Shown here: piece after piece, positions 21,907 through 30,940 of the stretch | How the letters are laid out: each line of letters opens with the position of its first letter | Numbering within the stretch: position 1 is the first letter of the stretch | Assembly (NCBI GenBank): GCA_963995525.1 | Contig: OZ023216.1 | Coordinates: 43,520,031-43,584,030, forward strand | Reading direction: 5' to 3' | Length of the DNA stretch: 64,000 nt | Source: Escarpia spicata | Lineage: Eukaryota > Annelida > Polychaeta > Sabellida > Siboglinidae | Program-made: the position numbers and the translations under genes | Notes under the pieces: generated by a model | Seen by the model: the letters and a program-made list of their open reading frames with translations, nothing else | Database searches by the model: none | Told to the model about the DNA's origin: nothing

Positions 21907-22704
21907 ATGTCGACGACGGGTTCACCACCACCTATCAAACGAACGAAGAAGGCGAAGGCGAAGGGGAAGGCGGCCACCGCAGCAGATCAGACGTTGCCCG
22001 TCGGTATCAACGCATCCGGAGCCCGATCGACACCACCCGCCGTCGCCGGCAGCAGCAGCAGCCGGGGCGCGCCCGTAGCCCGACCGTCGACCATCGTTGC
22101 CGGTATCTGCGCGCCCGTAGCAGTGGCGACGTCGCCGCCGCCGCCGAGCTCCGAGCCTAGCAGTGCGTCGTCGCCACCCCCGCTACTCGTCCTTCCACCT
22201 TCGGTGAGTGTAAGCGAGCTTCTACAGGCGGGCGACGGTCTCTACTCGATAGCGCCCAACGTAAAGGTGGCCGCTATCTCATGGAGAACCCGGTGCACGT
22301 ACGAGGGGTGTACCCAATGCCGTCGTAAGGTGTTTAGATCGTCGAACAGCATTCAGGTATGTGCCTCCCACGGGGTACAGCGCGAGGTGAGACATTATTT
22401 CGCGGTTCGGATGATGGTGAGGGAAGATGCGGAGGGGTCGGCCGAGATATGGATCAGTCTATTCGACGACGCGATGACCAACCTCGTCCCCTACAAGGCC
22501 GACTATCTCGCCTCGATGAACCCCGACACACTGCGCGACACCGTCCTACAGATCGTCGGCACGGTCATCGAGGAGCTCGTCGTACGAAAGACAACGTGGG
22601 GGTCGGGGGCCCCGCCGACGTACACCGTTCGGAGTGTGGCGTCTAAGAAAAGCGACGATGATGATGATGACGACGACGACGACGATGAGTATATTAACCG
22701 CTAA
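21907..22704 (+). CDS. RPA-like zinc-ribbon OB-fold protein, candidate ssDNA-binding protein
   Basis: 265 codons from ATG 21907. Residues 1-25 are basic (KRTKKAKAKGKAA, a likely nuclear signal), then ~75 residues rich in Ala/Pro/Ser. Residues ~110-235 form the core: zinc-ribbon ligands C135, C138, C152 and H155 (GCTQCRRK, then CASHG), then HYFAVRMMV and IWISLFDDAM, matching the RPA70 C-terminal domain order. The tail is a run of aspartates encoded by GAT/GAC repeats. Polinton-A has the same domain in the same place relative to the CxxC gene. Expected role: coating ssDNA during protein-primed replication by the downstream polymerase. The function is inference from fold-level similarity. Confidence 0.68.
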   Translation: MSTTGSPPPIKRTKKAKAKGKAATAADQTLPVGINASGARSTPPAVAGSSSSRGAPVARPSTIVAGICAPVAVATSPPPPSSEPSSASSPPPLLVLPPSVSVSELLQAGDGLYSIAPNVKVAAISWRTRCTYEGCTQCRRKVFRSSNSIQVCASHGVQREVRHYFAVRMMVREDAEGSAEIWISLFDDAMTNLVPYKADYLASMNPDTLRDTVLQIVGTVIEELVVRKTTWGSGAPPTYTVRSVASKKSDDDDDDDDDDDEYINR

Positions 22705-22727
22705 CGATTCGTTTTTGTGTACTGTAG

Positions 22728-23633
22728 GACGTCGAAGAGGCACGGGCGCGGGCCCTCGACTCTATAATCATCGATGCTTTGAGCGCCCTACCCACCGCCG
22801 CCGCCGATCTGCTACCGTCGGACACGCCGATGATATCCCTCGCCCTGCTCGAGGCCGCCACCACTCCGTGGACACCCTTGGTCGAGCCTACCTATCAACC
22901 ACCGCTGCTAGTCGCTTGCGACTCACCGCCGTCGTATTCGAGCTCGACAGCATCGCCGCCGCCTCGGTCAACCGATACCAGTCTAGCAGGGGAAACTCGT
23001 GGCGAACCGCCGCCGCCTACGTATACGAGCCTATACCCGCTCCCGATCGACAGACCGGCGGATGATGAGGCGGCATCGACCGTGCTAATATCATCGGGAG
23101 ACTCGAACGCGCAACAGGGATCGTCCGGCTCGGCGTCACCGTTTCTCGAGTTACCATCGTCCAGGCCGCCCCGAGCGTGCTTCGCGCCACCTCAGGATGC
23201 GGATTTGATGAGGGAGCTGATGAGCAATTTCGCCGAGGTGATCGGGGAAAGCATACTCGATCGTGCACGCCGTTACTGCGGTGAATGCGAGTCCAACGAA
23301 GGGTGCCCCTTTGTACATGTACAAGGGTACAGAGCCGGGCGCCCTAGCCGCCACTATCGGCGACTGTTCACGGATGTGTTCAGTATATGCACTCGCTTCT
23401 TCCAATCCGTATTGACCGACTACTCGGATCGATCGTTAATACCGTGTTTGACGCGTATGATCCTGAACGTTCACGACCGATACGAGCTTCACGCGGATCG
23501 TCAAGCCGAAGTTCGTCTCGTACACCGGGTAACCGCGTGGTTCCTTGAGACCGACTGGCTCCACAGCCGCTCCGATTACGTGAGACTGGAGTCGGCGGTA
23601 ACGGCCTACCTACTGGGAAGAGCTGATTTCTGA
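22728..23633 (+). CDS. PPxY-bearing CxxC protein, probably a downstream exon
   Basis: The frame is open from 22728, immediately after a convincing splice acceptor (ctaac branch-like site, then tttttgtgtactgtag), to TGA at 23633. The first in-frame ATG is only at 22830. Phase-0 donors in the RPA-like ORF (TCG|GTGAGT at 22203/22204 or CAG|GTATGT at 22356/22357) would join it in frame, so it is probably made by splicing from the upstream start. The N-terminal half is Pro/Ser/Thr-rich with two PPxY motifs, SPPSYSS (near 22926) and PPPTYTS (near 23013), which bind WW-domain ubiquitin ligases in many viral proteins. The C-terminal half has RRYCGECESNEGC, a zinc-like cluster shared with Polinton-A, then helical sequence. 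Function unknown. Confidence 0.55.
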   Translation, partial: DVEEARARALDSIIIDALSALPTAAADLLPSDTPMISLALLEAATTPWTPLVEPTYQPPLLVACDSPPSYSSSTASPPPRSTDTSLAGETRGEPPPPTYTSLYPLPIDRPADDEAASTVLISSGDSNAQQGSSGSASPFLELPSSRPPRACFAPPQDADLMRELMSNFAEVIGESILDRARRYCGECESNEGCPFVHVQGYRAGRPSRHYRRLFTDVFSICTRFFQSVLTDYSDRSLIPCLTRMILNVHDRYELHADRQAEVRLVHRVTAWFLETDWLHSRSDYVRLESAVTAYLLGRADF

Positions 23634-24120
23634 ACAGTGCTTAAAAAATGAACTTTAATGGCGAGAATTGCTTAATACAACCTTAGATCAAGAACTTTAT
23701 TTTATATAACCGAAAAAGAAGAATAAAGCACACTTGTGCTGAATATCGCTTAATAACACACGTTTGTGGAGAACGTTTTAATAGAAAATATGCCTGCTTA
23801 TTCGAATATGCGGTGCTTAATAAAGCACGTTTTGCTTGTTGTACGACGCTTAATAAAACGTTGAAACGTATAAACACTCTTGTTGTTTACTATTACGAAA
23901 ATCACCACTCCCGTCCTATACTTACACTCGCCTGTGATAAAGGCTGCAACACAACACACACATAGTAGAAGGCGACCCTTTATTTTTAGCTCCACCGTTT
24001 CGCCTCACCGTAACTAGGGCAAAGATCGCCGTAGGGTCAACCCCGGTAATCAATAGTAGTAGTAGTCCTAGCGACGGCGGCGGCGGCGGCGGTAACAGTC
24101 ATCATCACCACCACCACCCC
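23634..24120. other. 3' region with repeated poly(A)-like signals
   Basis: Loose repeats of 'gcttaataaa/gcttaatac' every 40-60 bases, several of them AATAAA. After 24030 come GGCGGC and CACCAC runs. No gene seen. It probably ends the RPA-like/CxxC transcripts and leads into the polymerase promoter. Confidence 0.5.
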
Positions 24121-24129
24121 ACCCACCCG

Positions 24130-24136
24130 TATATAG
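24130..24136 (+). promoter_or_regulatory. TATA box of DNA polymerase gene
   Basis: TATATAG, 66 bases before the chosen polymerase ATG at 24202. Confidence 0.5.
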
Positions 24137-24201
24137 AGGCGTGTAGAGCTTCTTTTCAACTAATAACGTGTTTGTTATTGTTCGCTCCGGCTGCAACAAA
24201 C

Positions 24202-27200
24202 ATGCCTACTCGTTGTCCCGTATGCAATCGAGACGTCGTTAGTTTGGTGGGACATACGTGTAGTAGTAAACCACGGGAGTACCGATGTCCGAATTGTGAT
24301 CAGACGTATAACGGGCGTAGGGTCCTAGTAAGACATTTAAAGAATTGCGTTAACGGAAATCGAGATGACGATATCGCCTGCCCGAAATGCGGTAAATATT
24401 TTCTTCATCGACATTCTCTGTTGAATCATATGAGAGTTTCGAAAACCTGCGGTACGAAAAAAAAGGTAGTACCACCACCACCACCACCACCGCCACCACC
24501 ACCACCGCCACAACCCGATGATGATGATGACGCGGACGATGAGGGGTGGTCGGCCGGTCTACGGCGTACAGTGCAAGAGCACTGGTCGAGTATACGAACG
24601 TCGATATTCCGGGGCCCTCTTCAGTCGAGATACAATCACCAGCTGACTCATTGCGTGGACACGTCCGTTCTCGAACCGCGACTAAGACAAATGTTTGAGG
24701 AACAAACTCGAGCGTTCAAGATCAATTTAAGTTTCGGGTTTGTGTTAAGACACAAAGAGACGGGTCGTTTCCGGTATTATCATACATCCTGTAATTGTTG
24801 CGGACGCTTCCTCGAAGCCCCGATGCTAGTTACCGACGCCGCCTCGTTCGACCGCTTCCTCGAGACCGTCCGACAACCCGACGTTCTGCAATACGCGATA
24901 ATGCAACGGCCTGACTCGGGGTGGGTCGTCGAATTGGTAACAAATGTTACCTATTTCCTCAATGCCATCATCCACCACCCGATCGGGTGTCTGAACGCTC
25001 AACTACCCGCCTACCTGTACGCGAACAGATCGATCATCGCGCTCGCGAAAGACCGTCGAGGTAAGCCGTACACCGATAATTTATGCCTCTTCCGGTGCCT
25101 GGCCCTACACCGAAGAAGACTACTGTCCGCCCCGACCGCCATGGTAAACACCATCCGTTTGACGACCCCCGCCTTACGGCTCTACGCCGACTACAACGAC
25201 GGGGTGGTGAGTCCCTACACCTTCGCCGGCGTGCCGCTGAACGAGCTCGACCGGGTGGAGACGTGCTTCGAAACCAACGTCGTCGTGTATCGACTGATAG
25301 ATCCGACGACGACCGACGGCGGATCGACAGCCGAATTGGTCCGTCGTTCCCTCTACCGATACCCCACTACCATGAACGTCAATCTATACGACACTCACTA
25401 CTCGTATATACCCAACGTCTCGCGGTATACGCGATCGTACCTGTGCAGTAAGTGCGGTGACTCGTTGTGGCGAAAGCCCTCTACGCTACGGCGGCACGAA
25501 GCGACGTGTGAGGGTGGCGTTCGCCACGTCTTTCCCGGCGGTGTCTACCGCCCGACACCGTCCGTGTTTCAGCAGCTGGACGACGAGGGCATCTGCGTAC
25601 CCGACCACCTCCGCTACTACCCGTACAGAGCGACATTTGATTTTGAGTGCTACTTCGACGATAGCGACCTGCCGGCGGATAGCCCTAAGTGCCGGTGGAT
25701 AGCCCGGCACGAGCTACTCAGCGTGAGTATCGCCTCGAACGTCCCCGGTCACGAGGCGGCGCAATGCTTCGTTACTACCGGCGATTCGAACGATCTCGCG
25801 CGGCGCCTGATCGTCGCCCTAGAGGCCGTGAGCGAAGCGGCGTGCGCGGCTCTGCGACCGTCGTACGACCGAGTCTTCGAAGCGATCGAGACGCTCGACG
25901 CCGAATGGCGAGTCGCCGCCGGCGACACCGACAACAAGACCCCGTACACCGCACTCGCCACACGCCTGTGGACGCATCTACGCCAACTCCCCGTCCTCGG
26001 CTTCAACTCGGGCAAGTACGATTTGAACGTAGTCAAAAAGTATCTCACGCCCCTCTTCCTGATCGTCGGTCAGCCTACCTCGACGGCGTTCGCGATTAAA
26101 CGGCAGAACAATTTCATGTGCCTGTCGACGGAGACGCTCAAGTTCCTGGACATCACTAACTACCTGGCCCCGGGATTCAGCTACGATAAGTTTCTGAAGG
26201 CTTACGGCTGCAGCGTAACGAAGGGCTACTTCCCCTACGAGTACGTCGACGCGTTGGGGAAACTAGACGACGACAAACTACCGCCGCGCGAGGCGTTCTA
26301 CAGCCACCTGAAATGCGAAGGGATCTCCGCCGAGGCGTACGAGGGTTGCGCGGCGGTATGGCGCGCCGAAGGGATGACCACGCTAAGGGACTTCCTCGTG
26401 TGGTACAATAACCGAGATGTGGTCCCGTTTTTGGAGGCCGTCGACAAGCAGTTCACCTTCTACCAGCAGCACCGCATCGATATGTTTAAGGACGGCATCA
26501 GCGTCCCGGGTCTAACGCTCCTCTACCTGTTCAACGATCTCCCGTTGTCGATTCACTTCACACTCTTCAACGAATCGAACAAGGACCTGCACCGGCTCAT
26601 ACAGACGCAGATCGTCGGCGGTCCCTCGATCATCTTCGCGCGCTATCACGAGGCCGACGTAACCGTTCTACACGGCGGCCACCCGTGTCGCTCGATCGTG
26701 GGCTTTGACGCGAACGGGCTCTACCTATGGGCGATCGCCCAAGATATGCCGACGGGGTGGTATACGCGCCGGCGGGCGGAGACCGGCTTTCGGCCGCAAC
26801 GTGTACACCGCTACGGCCGTATGGCCGTGCAGTGGCTAACGTGGGAGGCCGAAAGGACGGGGGTGCGCATAGGACACATGCTCAACGGGCGCGAACACCG
26901 CGTCGGCAAGTACCGGGTCGACGGCTGGTGTCGCGAGACGCGAACGGCGTACCAGTTCCAGGGGTGTTTCTTTCACGGCTGCCCGTGTACGGGGCGCGAA
27001 ATGAACGACGTTAACGGGCGGTCGATGACTCGCCTCTACGCCGAGACGAACGCCGTCACCACCTACCTTCGCCGGTTCGTCACCGTCGTCGAGATGTGGG
27101 AGTGCCAATGGCGCGAACTGCGACCGCCGGCGCCGCCCGAGGAGAGTCGCTGGACGGCCCCCGGCGCCGCCGTTACGACGTCGACGATCCTGAAGGGCGT

Positions 27201-28422
27201 ACGCGACGGTACCCTCTTCGGGCTGGTAGAGTGCGACATCGCCGTCCCGGACGCGCTGCGCGATGTCTTCGCCGAGATGCAGCCGGTGTTCAAGAACGCC
27301 AACATCGGCCGCGACGATCTCAGCCCGTTCATGCGTCGCTACGCCGAAGCTCACGACCTCCTGAAGCGACCTCAACGGACGCTCGTGGGTAGCTTTTTCG
27401 GCAGCAAGATTCTACTCGCGACGCCCCTACTACGGTGGTATCTGGAGCACGGCCTCGTCGTCGACCGCGTGTACCAGATCGTCGAGTACGTCCCGGTCGC
27501 CTGCTTCCGCCGCTTCGGCGACACGGTCTCGGCGGCGCGACGCGAGGGCGACACCGACCCCGACAAAACCATCATCGCCGACACCTTTAAGCTAATGGGC
27601 AACAGCTCTTACGGGAAGACTATTACGCGCGTCGATCTCCACAGGGACACGAAATACTGCACGACGACCGGCGCCTCGACGCTCGTCAACGACCGCCGCT
27701 TCCGACAGCTCGACGTCGTCGTACCCGGCAGCGTCTACGAGGTGGCGCTGAACAAGCGAATCGTCCGCTACAAACTACCAAACCAGATAGGCTACTTCGT
27801 CTATCAGTACGCGAAGCTACGGATGCTCGAGTTTTACTACGATTTTATCGCCTTCTACATCCCGAGACCCCTCTTCCAGTACTGCGCCATGGATACGGAC
27901 TCGGCGTACATAGCCCTCGCGGGGCGGAACGTCGACGACCTGGTGGAGGAGGCTAAACGCGAGCATTACTTTCGCCATCGCGGCGACTGGTTCCCGGCCG
28001 AATGCTGCGACGTTCACGCGGACGCGTACGCGCAGTGCCGACTCGCCGGGCGAGCGTGGGACACGCCGCCGCCCTGTTGCGCTCGACGACGCCTGTACGA
28101 CAGGCGAACGCCGGGGCTCTTCAAGGAGGAGTGGTCCGGGCGCGGAATCGTCGCGCTCTGTAGTAAAACGTACTACTGTTTCGGTCGGGACGGCGACAAG
28201 TACAGCACTAAGGGGTTGAATAAGCGTCAGAACGACATCGACAAGGACGTCTTCCTCGCCGTGCTGCGCGATCGACGGAGCCGCGGCGGCACGAACCGCG
28301 GCTTCCAGGTGCGCGAATCGTCCGTGCTGACGTACATTCAGGAGCGCGCGGCGTTGAGCTATTTCTACGCTAAGCGTCGCGTCCTCGACGACGGCATCAC
28401 CACGGCGCCCATTCTCGTGTAG
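24202..28422 (+). CDS. polB: protein-primed family B DNA polymerase
   Basis: 1,406 residues from ATG 24202; ten upstream codons lack an ATG. The N-terminus has three Cys/His fingers (CPVCNRDV, YRCPNCDQTYN, ACPKCGKYF), then polyproline and an Asp-rich stretch. A fourth finger lies near residue 412 (CSKCGDSLWRKPSTLRRH). Exonuclease motifs: FDFECYFDD (~477), LGFNSGKYDLN (~600) and YNNRDVV (~735). Polymerase motifs: GFDANGLYLW (motif A, ~834), LMGNSSYGKT (motif B, ~1131), AMDTDSAY (motif C, ~1230) and the SKTYY/KYSTKG region (~1321 on). This layout is that of Polinton polymerases, which replicate linear DNA with a terminal protein. All catalytic motifs look intact. Codon use is strongly GC-rich. 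It is the only long rightward gene and converges on the protease block. Confidence 0.97.
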   Translation: MPTRCPVCNRDVVSLVGHTCSSKPREYRCPNCDQTYNGRRVLVRHLKNCVNGNRDDDIACPKCGKYFLHRHSLLNHMRVSKTCGTKKKVVPPPPPPPPPPPPPQPDDDDDADDEGWSAGLRRTVQEHWSSIRTSIFRGPLQSRYNHQLTHCVDTSVLEPRLRQMFEEQTRAFKINLSFGFVLRHKETGRFRYYHTSCNCCGRFLEAPMLVTDAASFDRFLETVRQPDVLQYAIMQRPDSGWVVELVTNVTYFLNAIIHHPIGCLNAQLPAYLYANRSIIALAKDRRGKPYTDNLCLFRCLALHRRRLLSAPTAMVNTIRLTTPALRLYADYNDGVVSPYTFAGVPLNELDRVETCFETNVVVYRLIDPTTTDGGSTAELVRRSLYRYPTTMNVNLYDTHYSYIPNVSRYTRSYLCSKCGDSLWRKPSTLRRHEATCEGGVRHVFPGGVYRPTPSVFQQLDDEGICVPDHLRYYPYRATFDFECYFDDSDLPADSPKCRWIARHELLSVSIASNVPGHEAAQCFVTTGDSNDLARRLIVALEAVSEAACAALRPSYDRVFEAIETLDAEWRVAAGDTDNKTPYTALATRLWTHLRQLPVLGFNSGKYDLNVVKKYLTPLFLIVGQPTSTAFAIKRQNNFMCLSTETLKFLDITNYLAPGFSYDKFLKAYGCSVTKGYFPYEYVDALGKLDDDKLPPREAFYSHLKCEGISAEAYEGCAAVWRAEGMTTLRDFLVWYNNRDVVPFLEAVDKQFTFYQQHRIDMFKDGISVPGLTLLYLFNDLPLSIHFTLFNESNKDLHRLIQTQIVGGPSIIFARYHEADVTVLHGGHPCRSIVGFDANGLYLWAIAQDMPTGWYTRRRAETGFRPQRVHRYGRMAVQWLTWEAERTGVRIGHMLNGREHRVGKYRVDGWCRETRTAYQFQGCFFHGCPCTGREMNDVNGRSMTRLYAETNAVTTYLRRFVTVVEMWECQWRELRPPAPPEESRWTAPGAAVTTSTILKGVRDGTLFGLVECDIAVPDALRDVFAEMQPVFKNANIGRDDLSPFMRRYAEAHDLLKRPQRTLVGSFFGSKILLATPLLRWYLEHGLVVDRVYQIVEYVPVACFRRFGDTVSAARREGDTDPDKTIIADTFKLMGNSSYGKTITRVDLHRDTKYCTTTGASTLVNDRRFRQLDVVVPGSVYEVALNKRIVRYKLPNQIGYFVYQYAKLRMLEFYYDFIAFYIPRPLFQYCAMDTDSAYIALAGRNVDDLVEEAKREHYFRHRGDWFPAECCDVHADAYAQCRLAGRAWDTPPPCCARRRLYDRRTPGLFKEEWSGRGIVALCSKTYYCFGRDGDKYSTKGLNKRQNDIDKDVFLAVLRDRRSRGGTNRGFQVRESSVLTYIQERAALSYFYAKRRVLDDGITTAPILV

Positions 28423-28490
28423 TAGGCGAGGCGGGGGAACTACCCCTCTAAGGGGCGCCTCTAAGGCGAGGACAGGGCCTAAAGGACTAC

Positions 28491-28509
28491 CTACCCCTCT
28501 AAGGGGTAG
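28491..28509. terminator. perfect hairpin between convergent genes
   Basis: CTACCCCT, loop CTA, AGGGGTAG, in a longer run of related 'cccctctaagggg' blocks and (TAGG)n between the polymerase and protease genes. It may help separate convergent transcription; this is inference. Confidence 0.4.
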
Positions 28510-28564
28510 GCGGCGGCCGGGTCTCTAGGGGTAGGGTAGGTAGGTAGGTAGGGTCCTGGTACGA

Positions 28565-28607
28565 AATAAACAAATGCAACACCTACAATACGTTTCATCG
28601 TCTTTTA
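28565..28607. terminator. overlapping convergent poly(A) signals
   Basis: Plus-strand AATAAA at 28565-28570 serves the polymerase gene. Minus-strand AATAAA at about 28602-28607 serves the protease end of the leftward block. Their order implies that the two 3' ends overlap by a few tens of bases. Confidence 0.65.
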
Positions 28608-28661
28608 TTCGTAGTAGTAGCGGTAACAAGCTTGAAAGCGATACTAGTAGTTAATAAGAGT

Positions 28662-29114
28662 CTAATGTGGATTTAGCCAGTCGAATACGAGACAGTCGTT
28701 AGTCACCCGATCGGCGCCGAACAGGTACTGGAACCCCTTTAGCGGTAGACCGCGGCATCGTAAGAGCAGGTAGGCGACGCAATATTGTCCGCATACGTTA
28801 GAGACCACGCTCTGCAGTCGCTTGTCGTTGTACGTCCAGCGCGCGTCGCAGTTGCGGCGCAGGAAGGCGCGGAAGTCGTCGTGCTGCGGTGGCAGACCGT
28901 ACGAGTCGAAGTAGTCGCCTCGCCCGTCGACGTCCACGTAGACGACCACCCAATGTTCGCCCGGTTCGCCGCCGTCGTCGGTATTGCATACGAAAGCCGC
29001 CGGTAGATCGGTGAGCCGTCGTTTCGGTAGCGCGTCTTTGGCCACGACGCCGACAACCACGCGTCTAGTGAACGGGTCGAGGCGTAGGCGACGTAGCAGC
29101 TGAAAAGTGTCCAT
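28662..29114 (-). CDS. adenain-like cysteine protease
   Basis: 150 residues, complete. Catalytic set by position: H54 in GEHWVV, D70 in DYFDSYG, Q101 in LQS and C108 in VCGQYC, the order of the adenovirus-type (ULP1-clan) maturation protease. Family members cut capsid and core precursors at small-residue sites. The ATG lies next to the stop of the capsid gene. It is the last gene of the leftward late block. The broken copy in Polinton-A is collinear. Confidence 0.95.
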   Translation of the reverse strand: MDTFQLLRRLRLDPFTRRVVVGVVAKDALPKRRLTDLPAAFVCNTDDGGEPGEHWVVVYVDVDGRGDYFDSYGLPPQHDDFRAFLRRNCDARWTYNDKRLQSVVSNVCGQYCVAYLLLRCRGLPLKGFQYLFGADRVTNDCLVFDWLNPH

Positions 29115-29115
29115 G

Positions 29116-30411
29116 TTAGCGATCGTACAGGACGTTCCGGCTTTTGTCGATCTCGAGCACCGCCTCGAACTCGCCGTACACGACGACGTTCACCGTGCGC
29201 GGGAGAGCCGCCGCGAAGTGGACCTCGAAACGAAGGGCGCCCTTACGCACGACGTTGAAATGCGGGCCATCGCAGCAGTCGGGCGATAGGTCGAAGCCGA
29301 AGATGGCGTAGCCGTTACCGTAGTCGTGGCGCGTCACATCGAACCCCTCGTCCTCGTACGCTTTTCCCGTCGCCGCGAAGAGGTTCGCGTAGCTGCGGAT
29401 GTAATGACCGTTCGGGAAGTCCGGCTGCAACGGCTTGCTCGGCACCTGACGTCCGTCGACGTAGAGAGCGAGAAAGTTTATGTTGTAGTGCTTCGCGTTG
29501 TACGGGTTTTTAGTGTAGTCCCCGTTATAGGCGTCGTTGTCGACGAACATCAGGAACACGCGTCGCGGGATCGTGCCCAGGTAGACGTTCTCGTGCGTAT
29601 GCGACATCGTCCCCTGCGCTATCGAGAACGACTTGCAGTCGACCCGCCGTAGCGGGTACTTGGCCGTGCCGATCATCAACGCCTTGATGTGTCCGAGCTG
29701 GACGTCCGGGTTCACTTTAGCTTTTCGCACTTGTAGGTAGGTCTCCAGTATGACGGCTTTCCAGTCCCCCGCCACTCCCATAAGCGTGAAGGCGTCCTTC
29801 GCGCGCACCGCTCGAAGCTTTATGTCGACGCCGCTCAGCAGGTACCGGTCTTGCATGAACACGTCGACGTGCAGGCGGCCCATCAGCTCCACCTCGTGAC
29901 CGTCCCGCGTATAGTGACGCCGCGAGGTGTACCCGCCGTTAGCCCCCGCGGTCGCATCCATGAAGCCGGCCGTATCCTTGAACCACAGACCGCTCGTGAG
30001 CTGCGTCTTTTTCGCATCGCTCCCGTAACTCAGCAGGGTTTCGAGGTAGGCCCGGTACGGATACGTATTGGTCGACGGCGTCACGAACGTGCCGTTCAGC
30101 GCCACGTCGATTTGACTGAACAGGGAATGCAGGAAATTGTTGGACGGCGCCACGTTAGCGTCGTGCGCGATATCGGCACCGTCCCCTTGGGTTATTTTCA
30201 CGCGCACGTACAGTCTAACGCTCGACAGGTCCGTATACTCGTCGCCCGAGCCCGGGATGAGGAACTCGATGGGGCCGCCGGCGTCGAGCGTCGTCAGCGG
30301 CTGGTGATCGATCCACTGCCCGCTCTCGACGCTCGTCTGCGTTAGCGGCGGCGTGAATAGGTCCAGTTCGCTCTTCAAACCCTCGCACGACTGCGGATGC
30401 ACGAACGCCAT
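29116..30411 (-). CDS. hexon-like major capsid protein (double jelly-roll)
   Basis: 431 residues, ATG at 30411 (MAFVHPQSCEG). Recognised from the conserved Polinton capsid family (worm F54H12.2 type): GPIEFLIPGSGDEY, NNFLHSLFSQIDVALNG, PYRAYLETLL, GRLHVDVFMQDRYL, RRVFLMFVDNDAYNG and the C-terminal VVVYGEFEAVLEID. The protein is expected to form pseudo-hexagonal capsomers. It is co-oriented with protease, core-like and penton-like genes. The Polinton-A version has the same start but several lesions. Confidence 0.92.
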   Translation of the reverse strand: MAFVHPQSCEGLKSELDLFTPPLTQTSVESGQWIDHQPLTTLDAGGPIEFLIPGSGDEYTDLSSVRLYVRVKITQGDGADIAHDANVAPSNNFLHSLFSQIDVALNGTFVTPSTNTYPYRAYLETLLSYGSDAKKTQLTSGLWFKDTAGFMDATAGANGGYTSRRHYTRDGHEVELMGRLHVDVFMQDRYLLSGVDIKLRAVRAKDAFTLMGVAGDWKAVILETYLQVRKAKVNPDVQLGHIKALMIGTAKYPLRRVDCKSFSIAQGTMSHTHENVYLGTIPRRVFLMFVDNDAYNGDYTKNPYNAKHYNINFLALYVDGRQVPSKPLQPDFPNGHYIRSYANLFAATGKAYEDEGFDVTRHDYGNGYAIFGFDLSPDCCDGPHFNVVRKGALRFEVHFAAALPRTVNVVVYGEFEAVLEIDKSRNVLYDR

Positions 30412-30500
30412 TCTAGCTGCTGCTGCTGTCGACGTCTGTCCCGTTCGCCGCCGTTCGCTCCGACTGCACGCCGCCGCTTCGACCGGTGGCTTTATCCGTC

Positions 30501-30923
30501 CTAGCTACTGAATATATCGTGCGGTTCTTTTTGACGGCGACGGCGTTGTTGTTTCTTCTTACGCGGGGTCGCCGTTACCGCTTTACCCGGTGGTCGGCGT
30601 CGCTTTTTCGGCGGCGGTGCGTTCAACAGCCCGTCGAGAAGGTCGGCGCCGGCCTCCTTCGCGCGTCGTTTCATCGACTGTTTCAGGTTCCCGCCGGCGA
30701 CGACGTCCCGCGCCACGCGCACGCCTGTCTTGAGCGCACGTTTCCCCAACGCCATGGCGCCTCTCTTGATAAGCGGCATGGCGCTTCGAAACAGGCTCCC
30801 GAACAGATTACCCAAGCCGTGTCCCCGCTGCCCCTGGCCGCCGACGAAGAACGGTAGCTGACCACCGACCTGTCGAACGTAGTAGTCCTCGTACACGTTG
30901 GTGCGACCGGCGGTTCTTGTCAT
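30501..30923 (-). CDS. basic core/minor virion protein (pX-like)
   Basis: 140 residues from the ATG at 30923, chosen because the Polinton-A homologue starts at the equivalent place; an ATG 21 bases upstream overlaps the penton-like stop region. It begins with a conserved YEDYYVRQVGG block, then a Gly-rich stretch, an amphipathic AMPLIKRGAMALGKRALKTG helix, and a Lys/Arg-rich end with PPPKKRRRPPGK and KKKQQRRRRQ. Small, very basic proteins with such a helix in this position are compared with adenovirus core protein pX/mu or membrane-active pVI. DNA condensation is the likeliest role, but unproven. Confidence 0.75.
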   Translation of the reverse strand: MTRTAGRTNVYEDYYVRQVGGQLPFFVGGQGQRGHGLGNLFGSLFRSAMPLIKRGAMALGKRALKTGVRVARDVVAGGNLKQSMKRRAKEAGADLLDGLLNAPPPKKRRRPPGKAVTATPRKKKQQRRRRQKEPHDIFSS

Positions 30924-30940
30924 TTTCCTCCTCCGCCGTT

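Noticed and set aside
24202..28422. Numerous frames of 60-180 codons inside the polymerase gene
   Set aside because: GC-rich coding sequence leaves shadow frames open; none has independent motifs.
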